Positions 42,234 through 51,376 of a DNA stretch of 64,000 nt are shown in pieces; position 1 is the stretch's first letter, and each line of letters starts with the position of its first letter. Origin of the DNA: an uncultured Anaeromusa sp. (GTDB lineage Bacteria; Bacillota; Negativicutes; Anaeromusales; Anaeromusaceae); assembly GCF_963676855.1 (NCBI RefSeq), contig NZ_OY781460.1, positions 2,395,520-2,459,519 on the forward strand, given 5' to 3'. The notes under the pieces are model-generated. The model did not search any database. It saw only the letters and a list, made by a program, of their open reading frames with translations, and was not told the DNA's origin. The position numbers and the translations under genes are program-made.

Positions 42234-42677
42234 CTAAAGCTGCGGTTTTCCTGTCTCGTTTTCTACTTGGTTGCATAAATCCTGCAAGGTGATGGAATCC
42301 AACACCTGCGTAATGCTGTCGCCAACTTTGGCCCATACGCCGCGGGTGACGCAGGTACAAGCTTTAGTGCAGTATTTGTTGTCCTCTTTGCCTGAGAGCA
42401 GACAGTCTACCGGAGCAATCGGCCCTTCCATCACTCGGATAATGTCACCCACTGATATTTCTTCTGGCGTCTTGGTCAAGCTATAGCCTCCTTGTGCGCC
42501 GCGAACGCTTTTGACGAAGCCCGATTTGCGCAAAGTCCCCATCAACTGCTCCAGATAATGTTCGGAGATTTCTTGACGCTGTGCAACATTTTTTAAAGAA
42601 ATGGGTCCCTGTCCGTAATGAACGGCTAAATCGTACATGGCGGATACGCCATAACGTCCTTTGGTTGATAGCTTCAC
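42234..42677 (-). CDS. iscR: Rrf2 family Fe-S regulator IscR
   Basis: Rrf2/IscR repressor of 147 aa: winged helix with KLSTKGRYGVSAM at the start and SVRGAQGGYSL in the wing, then cysteines C92, C103, C107 and C109 that can bind a [2Fe-2S] cluster (three expected, four present). The start is GTG at 42677 with AAAGGGG upstream; the frame open to 42755 is leader. As first gene of iscR-nifS-nifU-mnmA it probably represses its own promoter. Confidence 0.93.
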   Translation of the reverse strand: MKLSTKGRYGVSAMYDLAVHYGQGPISLKNVAQRQEISEHYLEQLMGTLRKSGFVKSVRGAQGGYSLTKTPEEISVGDIIRVMEGPIAPVDCLLSGKEDNKYCTKACTCVTRGVWAKVGDSITQVLDSITLQDLCNQVENETGKPQL

Positions 42678-42726
42678 GGCAATCCCCTTTCTTTTCCGAC
42701 TAATACGATTGGTTTTATTTGCTTTT

Positions 42727-42755
42727 ACTATAGCAAATAACAAGAAAAAAAACAA
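42727..42755 (-). promoter_or_regulatory. Sigma-A promoter for iscR-nifS-nifU-mnmA
   Basis: TTGTTT (42750-42755), 17-nt spacer, TATAGT (42727-42732). The -35 box is part of the 3' arm and U tract of the rarA terminator. The region around the -10 is a likely site for IscR, but no clear palindrome is seen. Confidence 0.7.
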
Positions 42756-42775
42756 CCCCTATCTGAGGTTGCTTT
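42744..42775 (-). terminator. Intrinsic terminator downstream of rarA
   Basis: CAACCTC (42765-42771) pairs with GGGGTTG (42753-42759), 5-nt loop, followed by eight U. It lies 61 nt after the rarA stop. Confidence 0.75.
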
Positions 42776-42835
42776 TAGACGGAATTAGGCTTTGGTTTGC
42801 TTAAAACTACGATTTATTTTCCCTACTCTTCTTGG

Positions 42836-44146
42836 TCACTGCGGTTCCCTTCCTTGATGATGTTTTGTCTCATCCCAACGCGCCTTTTCTGGCCCTGGGG
42901 CAGCCTCATAGTAACGACGGCCTTGCAACGGCTCTGGCAAGTACTCTTGAGCTACCCAGTGACCGGGGAAATCGTGACTATAGCGATACTCTGCACCATG
43001 GCCGAATTGGGCAGCGCCGCGATAATGAGAGTCTCTTAAATGCAGCGGAACGCTGCCGCATTCTTGATGCCGCACATCTCCTAAGGCCGCATCAATAGCC
43101 AGATAAGAGGCATTGCTCTTGGGTGCCGTCGCAATATAGACGACAGCCTGCGCCAAAGGAATGCGCGCTTCCGGCAAGCCTACAAAACGCGCCGCCTCAG
43201 CCGCCGCCATAGCCACTACCAACGCTTGGGGATCAGCGTTGCCCACGTCTTCAGCCGCACAAATTACGATGCGCCTCGCGATAAATTGCAAATCCTCCCC
43301 TGCCGCCAACAGCCGGGCCAGATAATGTACTGCCGCATCTGGATCAGAGCCGCGCATACTCTTAATAAACGCGGATACCGTATCATAATGAGCGTCGCCA
43401 TTTTTGTCAAAACGCTGCAGCTTTTCGTCGGCAACTTTTTCTAACACCGCCAAGGTCAGCGTTTCCTCATCTTCTACCATAGCGGCGCATTGTTCTAGAA
43501 GATTTAAGGCGGTACGTGCGTCGCCGCCGGCTAAGCCGGTAATACCGTTCCAAAGGGAAGATTCCGCCTGCAACCGCCGCTTGCCCAGGCCTCGCTCCTC
43601 ATCTTCAAGGGCCCGTTTAAGCAGAGCTTCCAGTTGTTTTGGCGTCAATGGCTCCAGACGCAGGACCCGCATGCGTGAGAGCAAAGGGCCATTAATTTCA
43701 AAATAAGGGTTTTCCGTCGTAGCGCCAACCAGTGTAATCCGCCCATCCTCGACATAGGGCAGCAATACATCTTGTTGGGCTTTGTTAAAGCGATGAAACT
43801 CATCAACAAAAAGAATCGTAGCCTTGCCATAGAGTTGGCGTCGTTCCTGCGCCGCTGCCAGTTCTTTGCGTAAATCTGCCGTACCTGCGGTCACGGCGTT
43901 TAAGCGTTCAAAAACCGCTCCGGTAGTTGTGGCAATCAGTTCTGCCAACGTCGTCTTTCCGGTACCAGAGGGACCGTATAAAACTAGGCTGGGCAGCGTA
44001 TCCGCCTGAATCATACGCCGCAGAAAGGAGTCAGGGCCAACAAGGTGTTCCTGCCCTGCCAGTTCGGATAGTTTTTGCGGGCGCATGCGCACGGCTAGTG
44101 GTTTGCGGTTCGTGTTTTTCTCCTCGGCTAATGAAAATAAATCCAA
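42836..44146 (-). CDS. rarA: Replication-associated recombination protein RarA (MgsA)
   Basis: AAA+ ATPase of 436 aa. Walker A GPSGTGKT (58-65), Walker B ILFVDEFHRF (111-120) and sensor 1 VGATTENPYFE; the C-terminal clamp-loader-like region includes GSDPDAAVHYLARLL. It acts at stalled forks. The start is TTG at 44146, 9 nt after AAAGGAGGG. The neighbours tcdA and 6S RNA upstream match Bacillus gene order. Confidence 0.95.
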   Translation of the reverse strand: MDLFSLAEEKNTNRKPLAVRMRPQKLSELAGQEHLVGPDSFLRRMIQADTLPSLVLYGPSGTGKTTLAELIATTTGAVFERLNAVTAGTADLRKELAAAQERRQLYGKATILFVDEFHRFNKAQQDVLLPYVEDGRITLVGATTENPYFEINGPLLSRMRVLRLEPLTPKQLEALLKRALEDEERGLGKRRLQAESSLWNGITGLAGGDARTALNLLEQCAAMVEDEETLTLAVLEKVADEKLQRFDKNGDAHYDTVSAFIKSMRGSDPDAAVHYLARLLAAGEDLQFIARRIVICAAEDVGNADPQALVVAMAAAEAARFVGLPEARIPLAQAVVYIATAPKSNASYLAIDAALGDVRHQECGSVPLHLRDSHYRGAAQFGHGAEYRYSHDFPGHWVAQEYLPEPLQGRRYYEAAPGPEKARWDETKHHQGREPQ

Positions 44147-44166
44147 AGTAACACCCTCCTTTGTTC

Positions 44167-44883
44167 CTAGGCTAAGCGCAGCAAGGAACGTACTACATAG
44201 CCGGCTAATAACAGTCCCGCCGTAGAGGGAACAAAGGAAATGCTTCCCGGTACTTGCCGGCGCAAATGCGCTTCTTCCGGTTCAGCGTCAGCCGGTGCAA
44301 ATGGTTTTTCCGTAGAGAACACCACCGGAATTCCTTTGGTGATTCCTGCTTGTTTTAAAAGACGTCTGACGTTTCTGGCCATAGGGCAAGTGTGGGTTTT
44401 AGCAATATCTACAATGTGAAACGCCTCTGGATTTAGCTTATTGCCAGCGCCCATGCTCGATACAATAGGTATGCCCAGACGATGAGCGCGAACAAGTAAG
44501 TCAATTTTAGCGTCCATCGAATCGATGGCATCCACAATAAAATCCCAGCGTTCAGGCTGCAACCAGTCTCCTTTTGCCTCTCCATAGGCTTCTTGAATAA
44601 CTTCTACCTGACAGTCTGGATTGATGTCCAAAATTCGCTCTTTCAGCACGGCGGCTTTGGGCTGCCCTATGGTGCTTGATAAAGCTGGAAGTTGGCGATT
44701 CAAATTCGTCAGACTAACCACATCGTGATCAATCAAAGTCAGTCGACCAATACCCGCTCGCGCTAAAGCTTCTACTGCAAAAGAGCCAACGCCGCCGACA
44801 CCAAAGACGGACACGGCGGAATTTTGCAAGGTATGTAGACCTTGAGAACCGATAAGCATTTCGGTACGTGAAAAGCGATGCAT
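44167..44883 (-). CDS. tcdA: tRNA threonylcarbamoyladenosine dehydratase TcdA
   Basis: E1-like (ThiF/MoeB fold) enzyme of 238 aa that cyclises t6A37 to ct6A in ANN-decoding tRNAs. Nucleotide loop GVGGVGS (28-34), D52 and N62-R63 (LNRQ) are visible; VDAIDSMDAKIDLL follows. No catalytic cysteine of ubiquitin-type E1s is needed. The ATG at 44883 has TAGGAGG 12 nt upstream. The position next to aspS is that of Bacillus yrvM. Confidence 0.92.
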   Translation of the reverse strand: MHRFSRTEMLIGSQGLHTLQNSAVSVFGVGGVGSFAVEALARAGIGRLTLIDHDVVSLTNLNRQLPALSSTIGQPKAAVLKERILDINPDCQVEVIQEAYGEAKGDWLQPERWDFIVDAIDSMDAKIDLLVRAHRLGIPIVSSMGAGNKLNPEAFHIVDIAKTHTCPMARNVRRLLKQAGITKGIPVVFSTEKPFAPADAEPEEAHLRRQVPGSISFVPSTAGLLLAGYVVRSLLRLA

Positions 44884-44935
44884 ATTCTTAAGAAACCTCC
44901 TACCTGATCTAAGCAAACATATAGTTCTTATAATA

Positions 44936-44967
44936 GGTAAAAAGACTCGACAAAATTGTCGAGTCTA
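44936..44967 (-). terminator. Strong terminator downstream of 6S RNA
   Basis: Ten-base-pair stem AGACTCGACA/TGTCGAGTCT (44957-44966 with 44943-44952) around a 4-nt loop, then UUUUU. It would stop any transcript that reads past the 6S RNA end. Confidence 0.85.
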
Positions 44968-44984
44968 AAAAATTATTATGAAAA

Positions 44985-45184
44985 AACTAACCCCACCATG
45001 CCGTCTCGCCCACTAGTTTTGAACCTGCATTAGCAGGTGGGTGCCCTCCTGAAAAATCAATGGATCCCCGTAAAGGGCCTGCACGTCTTATTCAGAGACC
45101 GGACTCCCGTTGTAAAAGTGTTGGCTCAAAACATACCAGGCAGCATACGCACACAGTCGGGTTAAAAGTAGTACTCTTTTCTTC
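44985..45184 (-). ncRNA. ssrS: 6S RNA
   Basis: A non-coding stretch of about 350 nt between aspS and tcdA, the site of Bacillus 6S-1 RNA, holds a promoter and a roughly 200-nt transcript ending in a U run. The ends pair as in 6S RNA: AACCC with GGGTT, and UAUGCUG with CGGCAUG. The middle carries ACGGGAGTCC and, on the 3' side, CCACCTGC/GCAGG followed by TTCAAAACTAG, which I recognise from clostridial 6S RNAs. It mimics an open promoter and binds sigma-A RNA polymerase. The ends are inferred from the -10 box and the U run, so both are approximate. Confidence 0.82.
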
Positions 45185-45190
45185 AGCTTC

Positions 45191-45219
45191 ATAATAGCAG
45201 AATTATCGATATTTGGCAA
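45191..45219 (-). promoter_or_regulatory. Sigma-A promoter of 6S RNA
   Basis: TTGCCA (45214-45219), 17-nt spacer, TATTAT (45191-45196), about 53 nt downstream of the aspS stop. Confidence 0.8.
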
Positions 45220-45271
45220 GTACCGCCTAGGTTTTCTACGCTTTGAAGCCCCGGAAAAACGGCGAATAGTC

Positions 45272-47062
45272 TTAGTTTTTAGCAATAACAGTAGACTTAA
45301 TGTGCAATTCGCGCAGTTGCCGTTCGGACACATCGCTGGGTGCCTGCGTCATAGCACAACTGGCGCTTTGCGTTTTGGGGAAAGCGATGACGTCGCGAAT
45401 GGACGGACGTTTAGCCATAAGCATAACGAGTCGGTCTAAGCCGAAAGCAATGCCGCCATGCGGAGGAGCGCCATATTCAAAGGCATCTAAGAGATACCCA
45501 AATTTACTATACGCTTCTTCCGGCGTCAACCCAATGGCTTTGAATACTTTTTCTTGAATCTGACTTTGGTAAATACGAATACTGCCGCCGCCAATTTCGG
45601 TACCGTTCAAAACCATATCGTACGCTTTGGCATAAATACGACCTGGGTCACTTTCCAAGAATTCTATATCTTCGTCCCGAGGTGAGGTGAAGGGGTGATG
45701 CATTGCCACCCAACGCTTTTCTTCCTCATCGTATTCGAACATCGGAAAGTCAACTACCCATAAGAAGCACAGCTTGTTTTCGTCAATCAAATTAAGACGC
45801 TTTGCCATTTCCAAACGCAAATGCCCCAAAGCATTGGCTACAACAGAGGGCTTATCCGCTACCATCAGCAGCAAATCGCCTTCGACGGCGCCGGTAACTT
45901 TGGCCAATTCAGCCAACATATCTTCACTGAAGAATTTAGCGATTGGCGATTTGATACCTTCTGCTTGGAAACACATCCAAGCCAATCCTTTAGCTCCGTA
46001 AGGAGCCACAAAGTCAACCAAGCCATCTAATTCACGGCGTGGAATGCTGGCATATCCTTTGACGTTAATGGCTTTAACTTGTCCGCCATTTTGCAGTACG
46101 CTTTCAAAAACTTTAAAATTCGAACCACTCACAACTTCGGATACATTAATAAGCTCCATCCCAAAACGCAAATCTGGTTTATCTGATCCGTAACGGCTCA
46201 TCGCCTCATCGTAGGTCATGCGCAGCATGGGAGCGGCAATAGACTCGCCCAGTGCTTCCTGGAAAAGATGGGCTACCAAACGTTCCATCATCGACAAAAT
46301 TTGTTCTCTATCAATAAAGGACATCTCTACATCCAGTTGGGTAAATTCTGGTTGCCGGTCAGCACGCAAATCTTCATCACGGAAACAGCGTACGATTTGG
46401 AAATATTTTTCCATGCCAGCTACCATCAGCAGTTGCTTGAATAGCTGAGGAGACTGCGGCAGCGCATAGAAGCGACCTGGATTTACACGGCTGGGTACAA
46501 GGTAATCGCGAGCGCCTTCAGGAGAACTTTTCGTTAACATAGGCGTTTCCACTTCACAGAAGCCCTGATTATCAAAAAAGTCGCGCATGGCTTTGGTCAC
46601 GCGATGGCGCAACATTAAATTGCGTTGCATTTCCGGCCGCCGCAGATCCAAATAACGATATTTCAGGCGTACCATTTCATCGACATCTACATCATCTTGA
46701 ATGTAGAATGGAGGCGTTTTAGCGGCATTGAGAATGCGCAATTCCCGGCAAAACACTTCAATAGCGCCGGTGTCCATGTTGGAGTTAACCGTTGCCGCAT
46801 CGCGGTTGCGAACTTCCCCTTTTACAGCTAAAACAAATTCGGAACGTACGGTTTCTGCTTTGCGAAAAGCCTCTTCGCCTACTTCTGGTGCAAAAACCAG
46901 TTGCACCATGCCGGAGCGGTCCCGGAGATCCACGAAAATCAAGCCGCCGTGATCGCGACGTCTAGCGGCCCAGCCGCAAAGGATGACCTCTTGTCCCTGG
47001 TGATTTTCCCTTAAATCGTTACAGCTGTGTGTACGCACCCAGCCTGTCATTGTATCTAACAT
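45272..47062 (-). CDS. aspS: Aspartyl-tRNA synthetase
   Basis: Class IIb synthetase of 596 aa: OB anticodon-binding domain (about 1-110), catalytic core with motif 2 [15 protein letters not shown] and motif 3 [11 protein letters not shown], and the bacterial GAD insertion. The ATG at 47062 has GGGGGAA upstream; an internal ATG at 47050 is possible. It lies 4 nt after hisS, forming the standard hisS-aspS pair. Confidence 0.96.
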   Translation of the reverse strand: MLDTMTGWVRTHSCNDLRENHQGQEVILCGWAARRRDHGGLIFVDLRDRSGMVQLVFAPEVGEEAFRKAETVRSEFVLAVKGEVRNRDAATVNSNMDTGAIEVFCRELRILNAAKTPPFYIQDDVDVDEMVRLKYRYLDLRRPEMQRNLMLRHRVTKAMRDFFDNQGFCEVETPMLTKSSPEGARDYLVPSRVNPGRFYALPQSPQLFKQLLMVAGMEKYFQIVRCFRDEDLRADRQPEFTQLDVEMSFIDREQILSMMERLVAHLFQEALGESIAAPMLRMTYDEAMSRYGSDKPDLRFGMELINVSEVVSGSNFKVFESVLQNGGQVKAINVKGYASIPRRELDGLVDFVAPYGAKGLAWMCFQAEGIKSPIAKFFSEDMLAELAKVTGAVEGDLLLMVADKPSVVANALGHLRLEMAKRLNLIDENKLCFLWVVDFPMFEYDEEEKRWVAMHHPFTSPRDEDIEFLESDPGRIYAKAYDMVLNGTEIGGGSIRIYQSQIQEKVFKAIGLTPEEAYSKFGYLLDAFEYGAPPHGGIAFGLDRLVMLMAKRPSIRDVIAFPKTQSASCAMTQAPSDVSERQLRELHIKSTVIAKN

Positions 47063-47066
47063 CGTG

Positions 47067-48344
47067 CTATTCCCCCATCTCTTCTTTTATAGCGCCAATT
47101 GCTTCCTTGGCACTTACCAACCGCTGCTCGCCAGTTTCCAGATCCTTTAGCTGAACCTGCTGACTGGCACATTCTTCCTCGCCCAATAGTAGTGCAAAGC
47201 GCGCTTTTTGACGATTAGCTTGTTTGAGCTGCGCCTTGAGGCTGCGTCCCAGAAAATCCATGTCTGCAGTCAGACCTTCTTTACGCAGTTGCAGCAGCAA
47301 CGCAAAGGCCGGCGGCGTTTGTTCCTTCCCTAAAGGTGCAATAAACACATCGCTGTGACGAGTTGTAGCTGGAAGCAGATCCTGCTTTTCTAAGGCCAGC
47401 AGCAAACGTTCCAAGCCGACAGCAAAGCCAATACCAGGAGTATCTGGACCGCCGCACTGGGATACAAGCCCGTCATAGCGTCCGCCGCCGCAGACGGCGC
47501 TTTGCGCTCCCAAAGGAGCATACTGAATTTCAAAAGCAGTTTTTGTATAATAATCAAGGCCGCGTACCAAATTGGTGTTGATACTATACGAAATATCTGC
47601 AGCTTCCAGTAACGCTTTTAAGCCGGTAAAATGATCATGGCACTCTGGGCAGAGACATTCCAGCATTTGTGGCGCCCCTTGGCTGGCCTGACGGCAAGCT
47701 TCGCTCTTGCAGTCTAAAATGCGCATAGGATTACGGTCAAAGCGACTTTTACAGTCCGAACACAGCGAATCCAACTGCGGTCGCAAATAGCTCTGCAGAG
47801 CTTCCCGGTAAGCAGGCCGACACGTCGGGCAACCTACAGAGTTAATGAACAACGTGAGTTCTGTAAGCCCTAACCCCTGAAAAAGATGTATGGCTAAAGC
47901 AATGGCTTCCGCATCCACTGTCGGTGCTGCTGCTCCGAGAACTTCTACGCCAAATTGATGAAATTGACGATACCGGCCTGCTTGAGGACGGTCATAGCGA
48001 AACATAGGACCCAAGTAAAAAAGTTTTGTAGGTTGTTCGGCTTCGCCGTACAGCTTGTTTTCCAGATACGCCCGCACAACGGAAGCTGTGTTTTCCGGTC
48101 GGAGAGTCAGACTGCGCTCACCGCGGTCAGTAAAAGTGTACATTTCTTTTTCCACCACATCGGTGGTCTCGCCAATCCCCCGAATGAACAACTCAGTATG
48201 TTCGAAAACAGGTGTGCGAATTTCTTGGTAGCCAAAGCGGCTGCACAACTGGCGTATGATTTTCTCTAATTCTTGCCATTGTGCGCTAGCCGCAGGCAAA
48301 ATGTCTTTAGTACCTCGAGGTGCGCTTGTCAGCAAAGTGGTCAC
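47067..48344 (-). CDS. hisS: Histidyl-tRNA synthetase
   Basis: Class II synthetase of 425 aa. PRGTKDILP opens the catalytic domain; [17 protein letters not shown] is motif 2 and LVRGLDYYT the histidine-A motif; AVGLERLL belongs to motif 3. The C-terminal anticodon domain starts near SDVFIAPLG. The start is GTG at 48344, overlapping the hemZ stop as GTGA, with GGAAAGGA upstream; a TTG three codons later is also possible. Confidence 0.95.
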   Translation of the reverse strand: MTTLLTSAPRGTKDILPAASAQWQELEKIIRQLCSRFGYQEIRTPVFEHTELFIRGIGETTDVVEKEMYTFTDRGERSLTLRPENTASVVRAYLENKLYGEAEQPTKLFYLGPMFRYDRPQAGRYRQFHQFGVEVLGAAAPTVDAEAIALAIHLFQGLGLTELTLFINSVGCPTCRPAYREALQSYLRPQLDSLCSDCKSRFDRNPMRILDCKSEACRQASQGAPQMLECLCPECHDHFTGLKALLEAADISYSINTNLVRGLDYYTKTAFEIQYAPLGAQSAVCGGGRYDGLVSQCGGPDTPGIGFAVGLERLLLALEKQDLLPATTRHSDVFIAPLGKEQTPPAFALLLQLRKEGLTADMDFLGRSLKAQLKQANRQKARFALLLGEEECASQQVQLKDLETGEQRLVSAKEAIGAIKEEMGE

Positions 48345-49813
48345 TTCCTTTCCGCAAGACGCATGAACGCGTCTTCGCGGTTTGCAATGTAGCGATCGAT
48401 ATCGCGTATATAGCAGTCTACCTGCTTGGCATGGTAACAATTATGCAGTCGATAACCGTCCGGTTCAACAATTTTACTTGTTGCATGAGGGCCAATGCCT
48501 AAGATGCTTTGGCGCTCTTCAATGACGCGAATATTATAAGCGCATTCGCTTCCTGTTTTAGCGTAGCCGATATTTTCAAATTGACCTGCCATCTGCTTTT
48601 GACGATAAAGATAATAGGGTGTCATCCCCATAGCTCTAGCACCCTTTCGCGAGGCTTCAATCATCTCGGCCACCGCAGTGGCGTCAGGCAACGGTACGTC
48701 TTCTTGCAAAAGCAGCTTTTCCGCCAAGGCGGAGCCGCGCTTGAGAGCCAACGTATGAACCGTCAAGCTTTCCGGGGAAAGTTTGGCAATTTCCTGCAGC
48801 GTATACTGCACATCGGCCGGCGTTTCGCCAGGCAAGCCCAGAATAATATCCATGTTTATATTGCTAAAACCGTTTTGCCGCAAAGAGGCGAACATTTCTA
48901 TTATATCCTGTACACTATGCTTCCGTCCAATCCTTTGCAGCGTTTTTTCTTGCATTGATTGCGGATTTAAGCTTAAACGCGAAATAGGAAATCCTTTGAG
49001 AACGGCAATCTTCGCTGCATTCAAACTGTCTGGACGTCCGGCTTCCACTGTCCATTCCCCTAGATTCGGATTGCCTAAATACTCTAGAATCCAAGAAAAC
49101 AGTTGCTCCAGCTCCTTGGCAGGCAGACTCGTCGGTGTGCCGCCGCCAATATAGAGGGTTTCCATCTGTAATTGCTGCTGACGCAAAAGACGTCCGGCGC
49201 TCACAATATCCGCCTTAAGAGCTTGCATGAAAAGCTGCAATTTTTCTTGTGGCGGCAATACAAAAGAAGGAAAAGAACAGTATAAGCAGCGGCTGGGACA
49301 AAAAGGAATTCCGATATATACGCCAACAGAACGGGGCGTTTCCGGCGGTAAGATAGCTCGCTGTCGAAACGCAATTTCCATCAGCAGCGCTGCTTTTTCC
49401 GGTGCTGCCAAGTATTCCTTCTCGAAAGCCGCAGCAATATCTGCCTTTGTATACCCTTCATCTAAAAGACGCCGGACAATTTTTCCTGGCCGAACGCCTC
49501 GCAGTGTACCCCAGGAGCTTCGTGGAAGATGTACGGCCTGCTCCAACAATAAAGCTAAATTACGCCGCACCACTCGCCCAGGGGCAGCCTGATCTTGCTC
49601 ATGAAAAAATACGATTTCATGTGTTTCTCGCCAGGTGTGACCTTGCCAAGCCAGAGACGTATTCACTCGTTCCGGTAATACCTCGCTGGCTACGACCAAG
49701 GTATTGGCAGTAGCTTCCTTAACAAGAGGAATACCGTACAGGCTCATTACATCCTGTACGGCGCGGGCATCACCTTGATCTGCTGTTGTACGAATATATC
49801 CATCAAGCGTCAT
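48341..49813 (-). CDS. hemZ: Oxygen-independent coproporphyrinogen dehydrogenase HemZ
   Basis: Radical SAM enzyme of 490 aa. The 4Fe-4S motif CPSRCLYC gives C172, C176 and C179, inside PFCPSRCLYCSFPS; GGGTPTSLP is the SAM-binding GGE-like motif. A long N-terminal extension (about 160 aa) is typical of HemZ and distinguishes it from HemN/HemW. It may act in haem synthesis or in another anaerobic role. The ATG at 49813 (AGGAGT upstream) overlaps the fur end by 11 nt. Confidence 0.9.
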   Translation of the reverse strand: MTLDGYIRTTADQGDARAVQDVMSLYGIPLVKEATANTLVVASEVLPERVNTSLAWQGHTWRETHEIVFFHEQDQAAPGRVVRRNLALLLEQAVHLPRSSWGTLRGVRPGKIVRRLLDEGYTKADIAAAFEKEYLAAPEKAALLMEIAFRQRAILPPETPRSVGVYIGIPFCPSRCLYCSFPSFVLPPQEKLQLFMQALKADIVSAGRLLRQQQLQMETLYIGGGTPTSLPAKELEQLFSWILEYLGNPNLGEWTVEAGRPDSLNAAKIAVLKGFPISRLSLNPQSMQEKTLQRIGRKHSVQDIIEMFASLRQNGFSNINMDIILGLPGETPADVQYTLQEIAKLSPESLTVHTLALKRGSALAEKLLLQEDVPLPDATAVAEMIEASRKGARAMGMTPYYLYRQKQMAGQFENIGYAKTGSECAYNIRVIEERQSILGIGPHATSKIVEPDGYRLHNCYHAKQVDCYIRDIDRYIANREDAFMRLAERK

Positions 49814-50252
49814 TCTTTTTCTGGCACTCCTGACAATAACCGTAAAATTTGACCTGATGATCAACAATCTGAAATTTGCTGCGCTCTGAAATTACTTCTT
49901 CTAAAGAATCCAAAAGATCGTCTTCAAATTCTTTTACTTTGCCGCAAGAAACACAGATCAAATGATGGTGATGATGACCTGTGTCAGGCCCATTAATTTC
50001 ATAGCGGCTGCGGCCGTCACCGAAATCCATTTTCTGCAAAAGATCCAGTTCACTTAATAAATCCAATGTACGATAAACGGTAGCCAACCCAATTTCTGGT
50101 GCTTCGCGCCGTACAATTTGATGAACGTCTTCCGCGCAAAGATGCTCATCTTGATGATTCAAAAACGCTTGTAAAATAATTTGTCTTTGCGGCGTCAGCT
50201 TGTACTGCCGCTCGCGAAAGGTTTTTCGAACATCTGTCATATCAAGTTGCAT
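49803..50252 (-). CDS. Fur family metalloregulator
   Basis: Fur-superfamily repressor of 149 aa. Winged helix with TPQRQIILQAF and the recognition helix ATVYRTLDLL; H93-H97 in GHHHHHLIC and zinc pairs C100/C103 and C140/C143 form the structural sites. The sequence does not separate Fur from PerR or Zur. I choose the ATG at 50252, 10 nt after AAAGGG, over the GTG at 50261. The partner genes hemZ and MBL hydrolase hint at haem or redox control. Confidence 0.9.
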   Translation of the reverse strand: MQLDMTDVRKTFRERQYKLTPQRQIILQAFLNHQDEHLCAEDVHQIVRREAPEIGLATVYRTLDLLSELDLLQKMDFGDGRSRYEINGPDTGHHHHHLICVSCGKVKEFEDDLLDSLEEVISERSKFQIVDHQVKFYGYCQECQKKNDA

Positions 50253-50279
50253 AAATTCCACACCCTTTCGGCTGTTTGC

Positions 50280-50900
50280 CTAAAAAATAAACGGGTTATG
50301 TTCTTTTTCCCAGCCGATGGTCGTGCTGGGCCCGTGCCCTGGTAACACTTTTGTTTCCAAAGGCAACGCAAAAAGCTGTTCTTGAATACTTGCCAGTAAT
50401 TGTTGATGCGAACCGCCGGGGAAATCAGTTCGGCCTACTGATTCGGCAAAGAGCGTGTCGCCGCTAAATAAAACGCCTTCGCCGTAGAGACTAAGGCCGC
50501 CTGGCGTATGCCCTGGCGTTTCCAAAATGGTAAAAGAAAGCGACCCTAGCTTCAATACGTCTCTTGCTTTAAGAAACGAGTCAGCCGGTTTTAAAATGAC
50601 TGCATCGCCAATAAAAGTAGAAAGATTACGGTGCGGACTTGTCAACATCGCAGCATCCGCTTCGTGAATCAGTACCGACGCACCAGTAGCTTCCGCTAAA
50701 ATACCATTAGCCGCAATATGGTCTGCATGGCCGTGGGTATTGACAATATAGGTCAAGGCAGCATTCTTTTCGCGAAGAATGCGCAAGATATCATCGCCGT
50801 TTCCGCCGGGATCAATGACCATCGCCACATGCTCTTCCTTGCTAATCACAATATAGCAGTTAGTGCCCAAAGGCCCAACTGGCAGTTGAATAATTTCCAT
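50280..50900 (-). CDS. Metallo-beta-lactamase fold hydrolase (glyoxalase II-like)
   Basis: MBL-fold protein of 206 aa. The metal motif THGHADH gives H56, H58, D60 and H61; later ligands are in ETPGHTPGG and VLPGHGPST. It belongs to the glyoxalase II-like YqgX/GloB branch, which hydrolyses thioesters such as S-lactoylglutathione or bacillithiol adducts. The substrate here is unknown. The ATG at 50900 follows AAGGAG. It lies between dtd and fur. Confidence 0.88.
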   Translation of the reverse strand: MEIIQLPVGPLGTNCYIVISKEEHVAMVIDPGGNGDDILRILREKNAALTYIVNTHGHADHIAANGILAEATGASVLIHEADAAMLTSPHRNLSTFIGDAVILKPADSFLKARDVLKLGSLSFTILETPGHTPGGLSLYGEGVLFSGDTLFAESVGRTDFPGGSHQQLLASIQEQLFALPLETKVLPGHGPSTTIGWEKEHNPFIF

Positions 50901-50926
50901 TGCTTGGTTCTCCTTACCCATGTATC

Positions 50927-51376
50927 TTAAAATAATTTCCGGCTATCCAACAAAATAGTAACTGGCCCGTCGTTCTCCAAGGTGACAAGCATCTCCGCCT
51001 GAAACTCCCCGGCCGCCACCGTCAGCTCTTTTGCTCGGCAAAGAGACAAAAAATATTCATAAAGGGATTTTGCTTCCTCCGGTGGCGCCGCCTGGTCAAA
51101 CCCTGGCCGGCGTCCCTTCCGGCAATCTCCGTACAAGGTGAATTGGGAAACAACCAATAAAGAACCACCTACCTCGGCAAGGGAGCAGTTCATTTTCCCT
51201 GCTTCGTCATGGAAAATGCGCAAACCAACAATTTTATCGGCCAAATACACAGCATCTTTAGCTGTATCTCCTTCTCCTACCCCTAAAAGCACCGTCAAAC
51301 CTGGGCCAATGGCGCCCACTAAGCGACCGTCTACAGTTACTTGAGAAGACTTCGTGCGTTGGACAACGGCTCTCAC
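50927..51376 (-). CDS. dtd: D-aminoacyl-tRNA deacylase
   Basis: DTD of 149 aa that removes D-amino acids (and glycine) from mischarged tRNA. The active-site motifs [15 protein letters not shown] (SQFTL) and NDGPVT (GP cis-proline) are intact. It overlaps relA by 4 nt, as in Bacillus and most Firmicutes. Confidence 0.96.
   Translation of the reverse strand: MRAVVQRTKSSQVTVDGRLVGAIGPGLTVLLGVGEGDTAKDAVYLADKIVGLRIFHDEAGKMNCSLAEVGGSLLVVSQFTLYGDCRKGRRPGFDQAAPPEEAKSLYEYFLSLCRAKELTVAAGEFQAEMLVTLENDGPVTILLDSRKLF

Noticed and set aside
42224..42243. Hairpin CCGCA/TGCGG at the end of iscR as a terminator
   Set aside because: The stem is 5 bp, overlaps the coding end and has no U run, and nifS follows closely; it may at most be a processing or attenuation element.
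45088..45333. Minus-strand open frame of 81 codons between aspS and tcdA
   Set aside because: It overlaps the aspS end and lies across the 6S RNA promoter and 5' half; composition is not protein-like and no ribosome-binding site fits.
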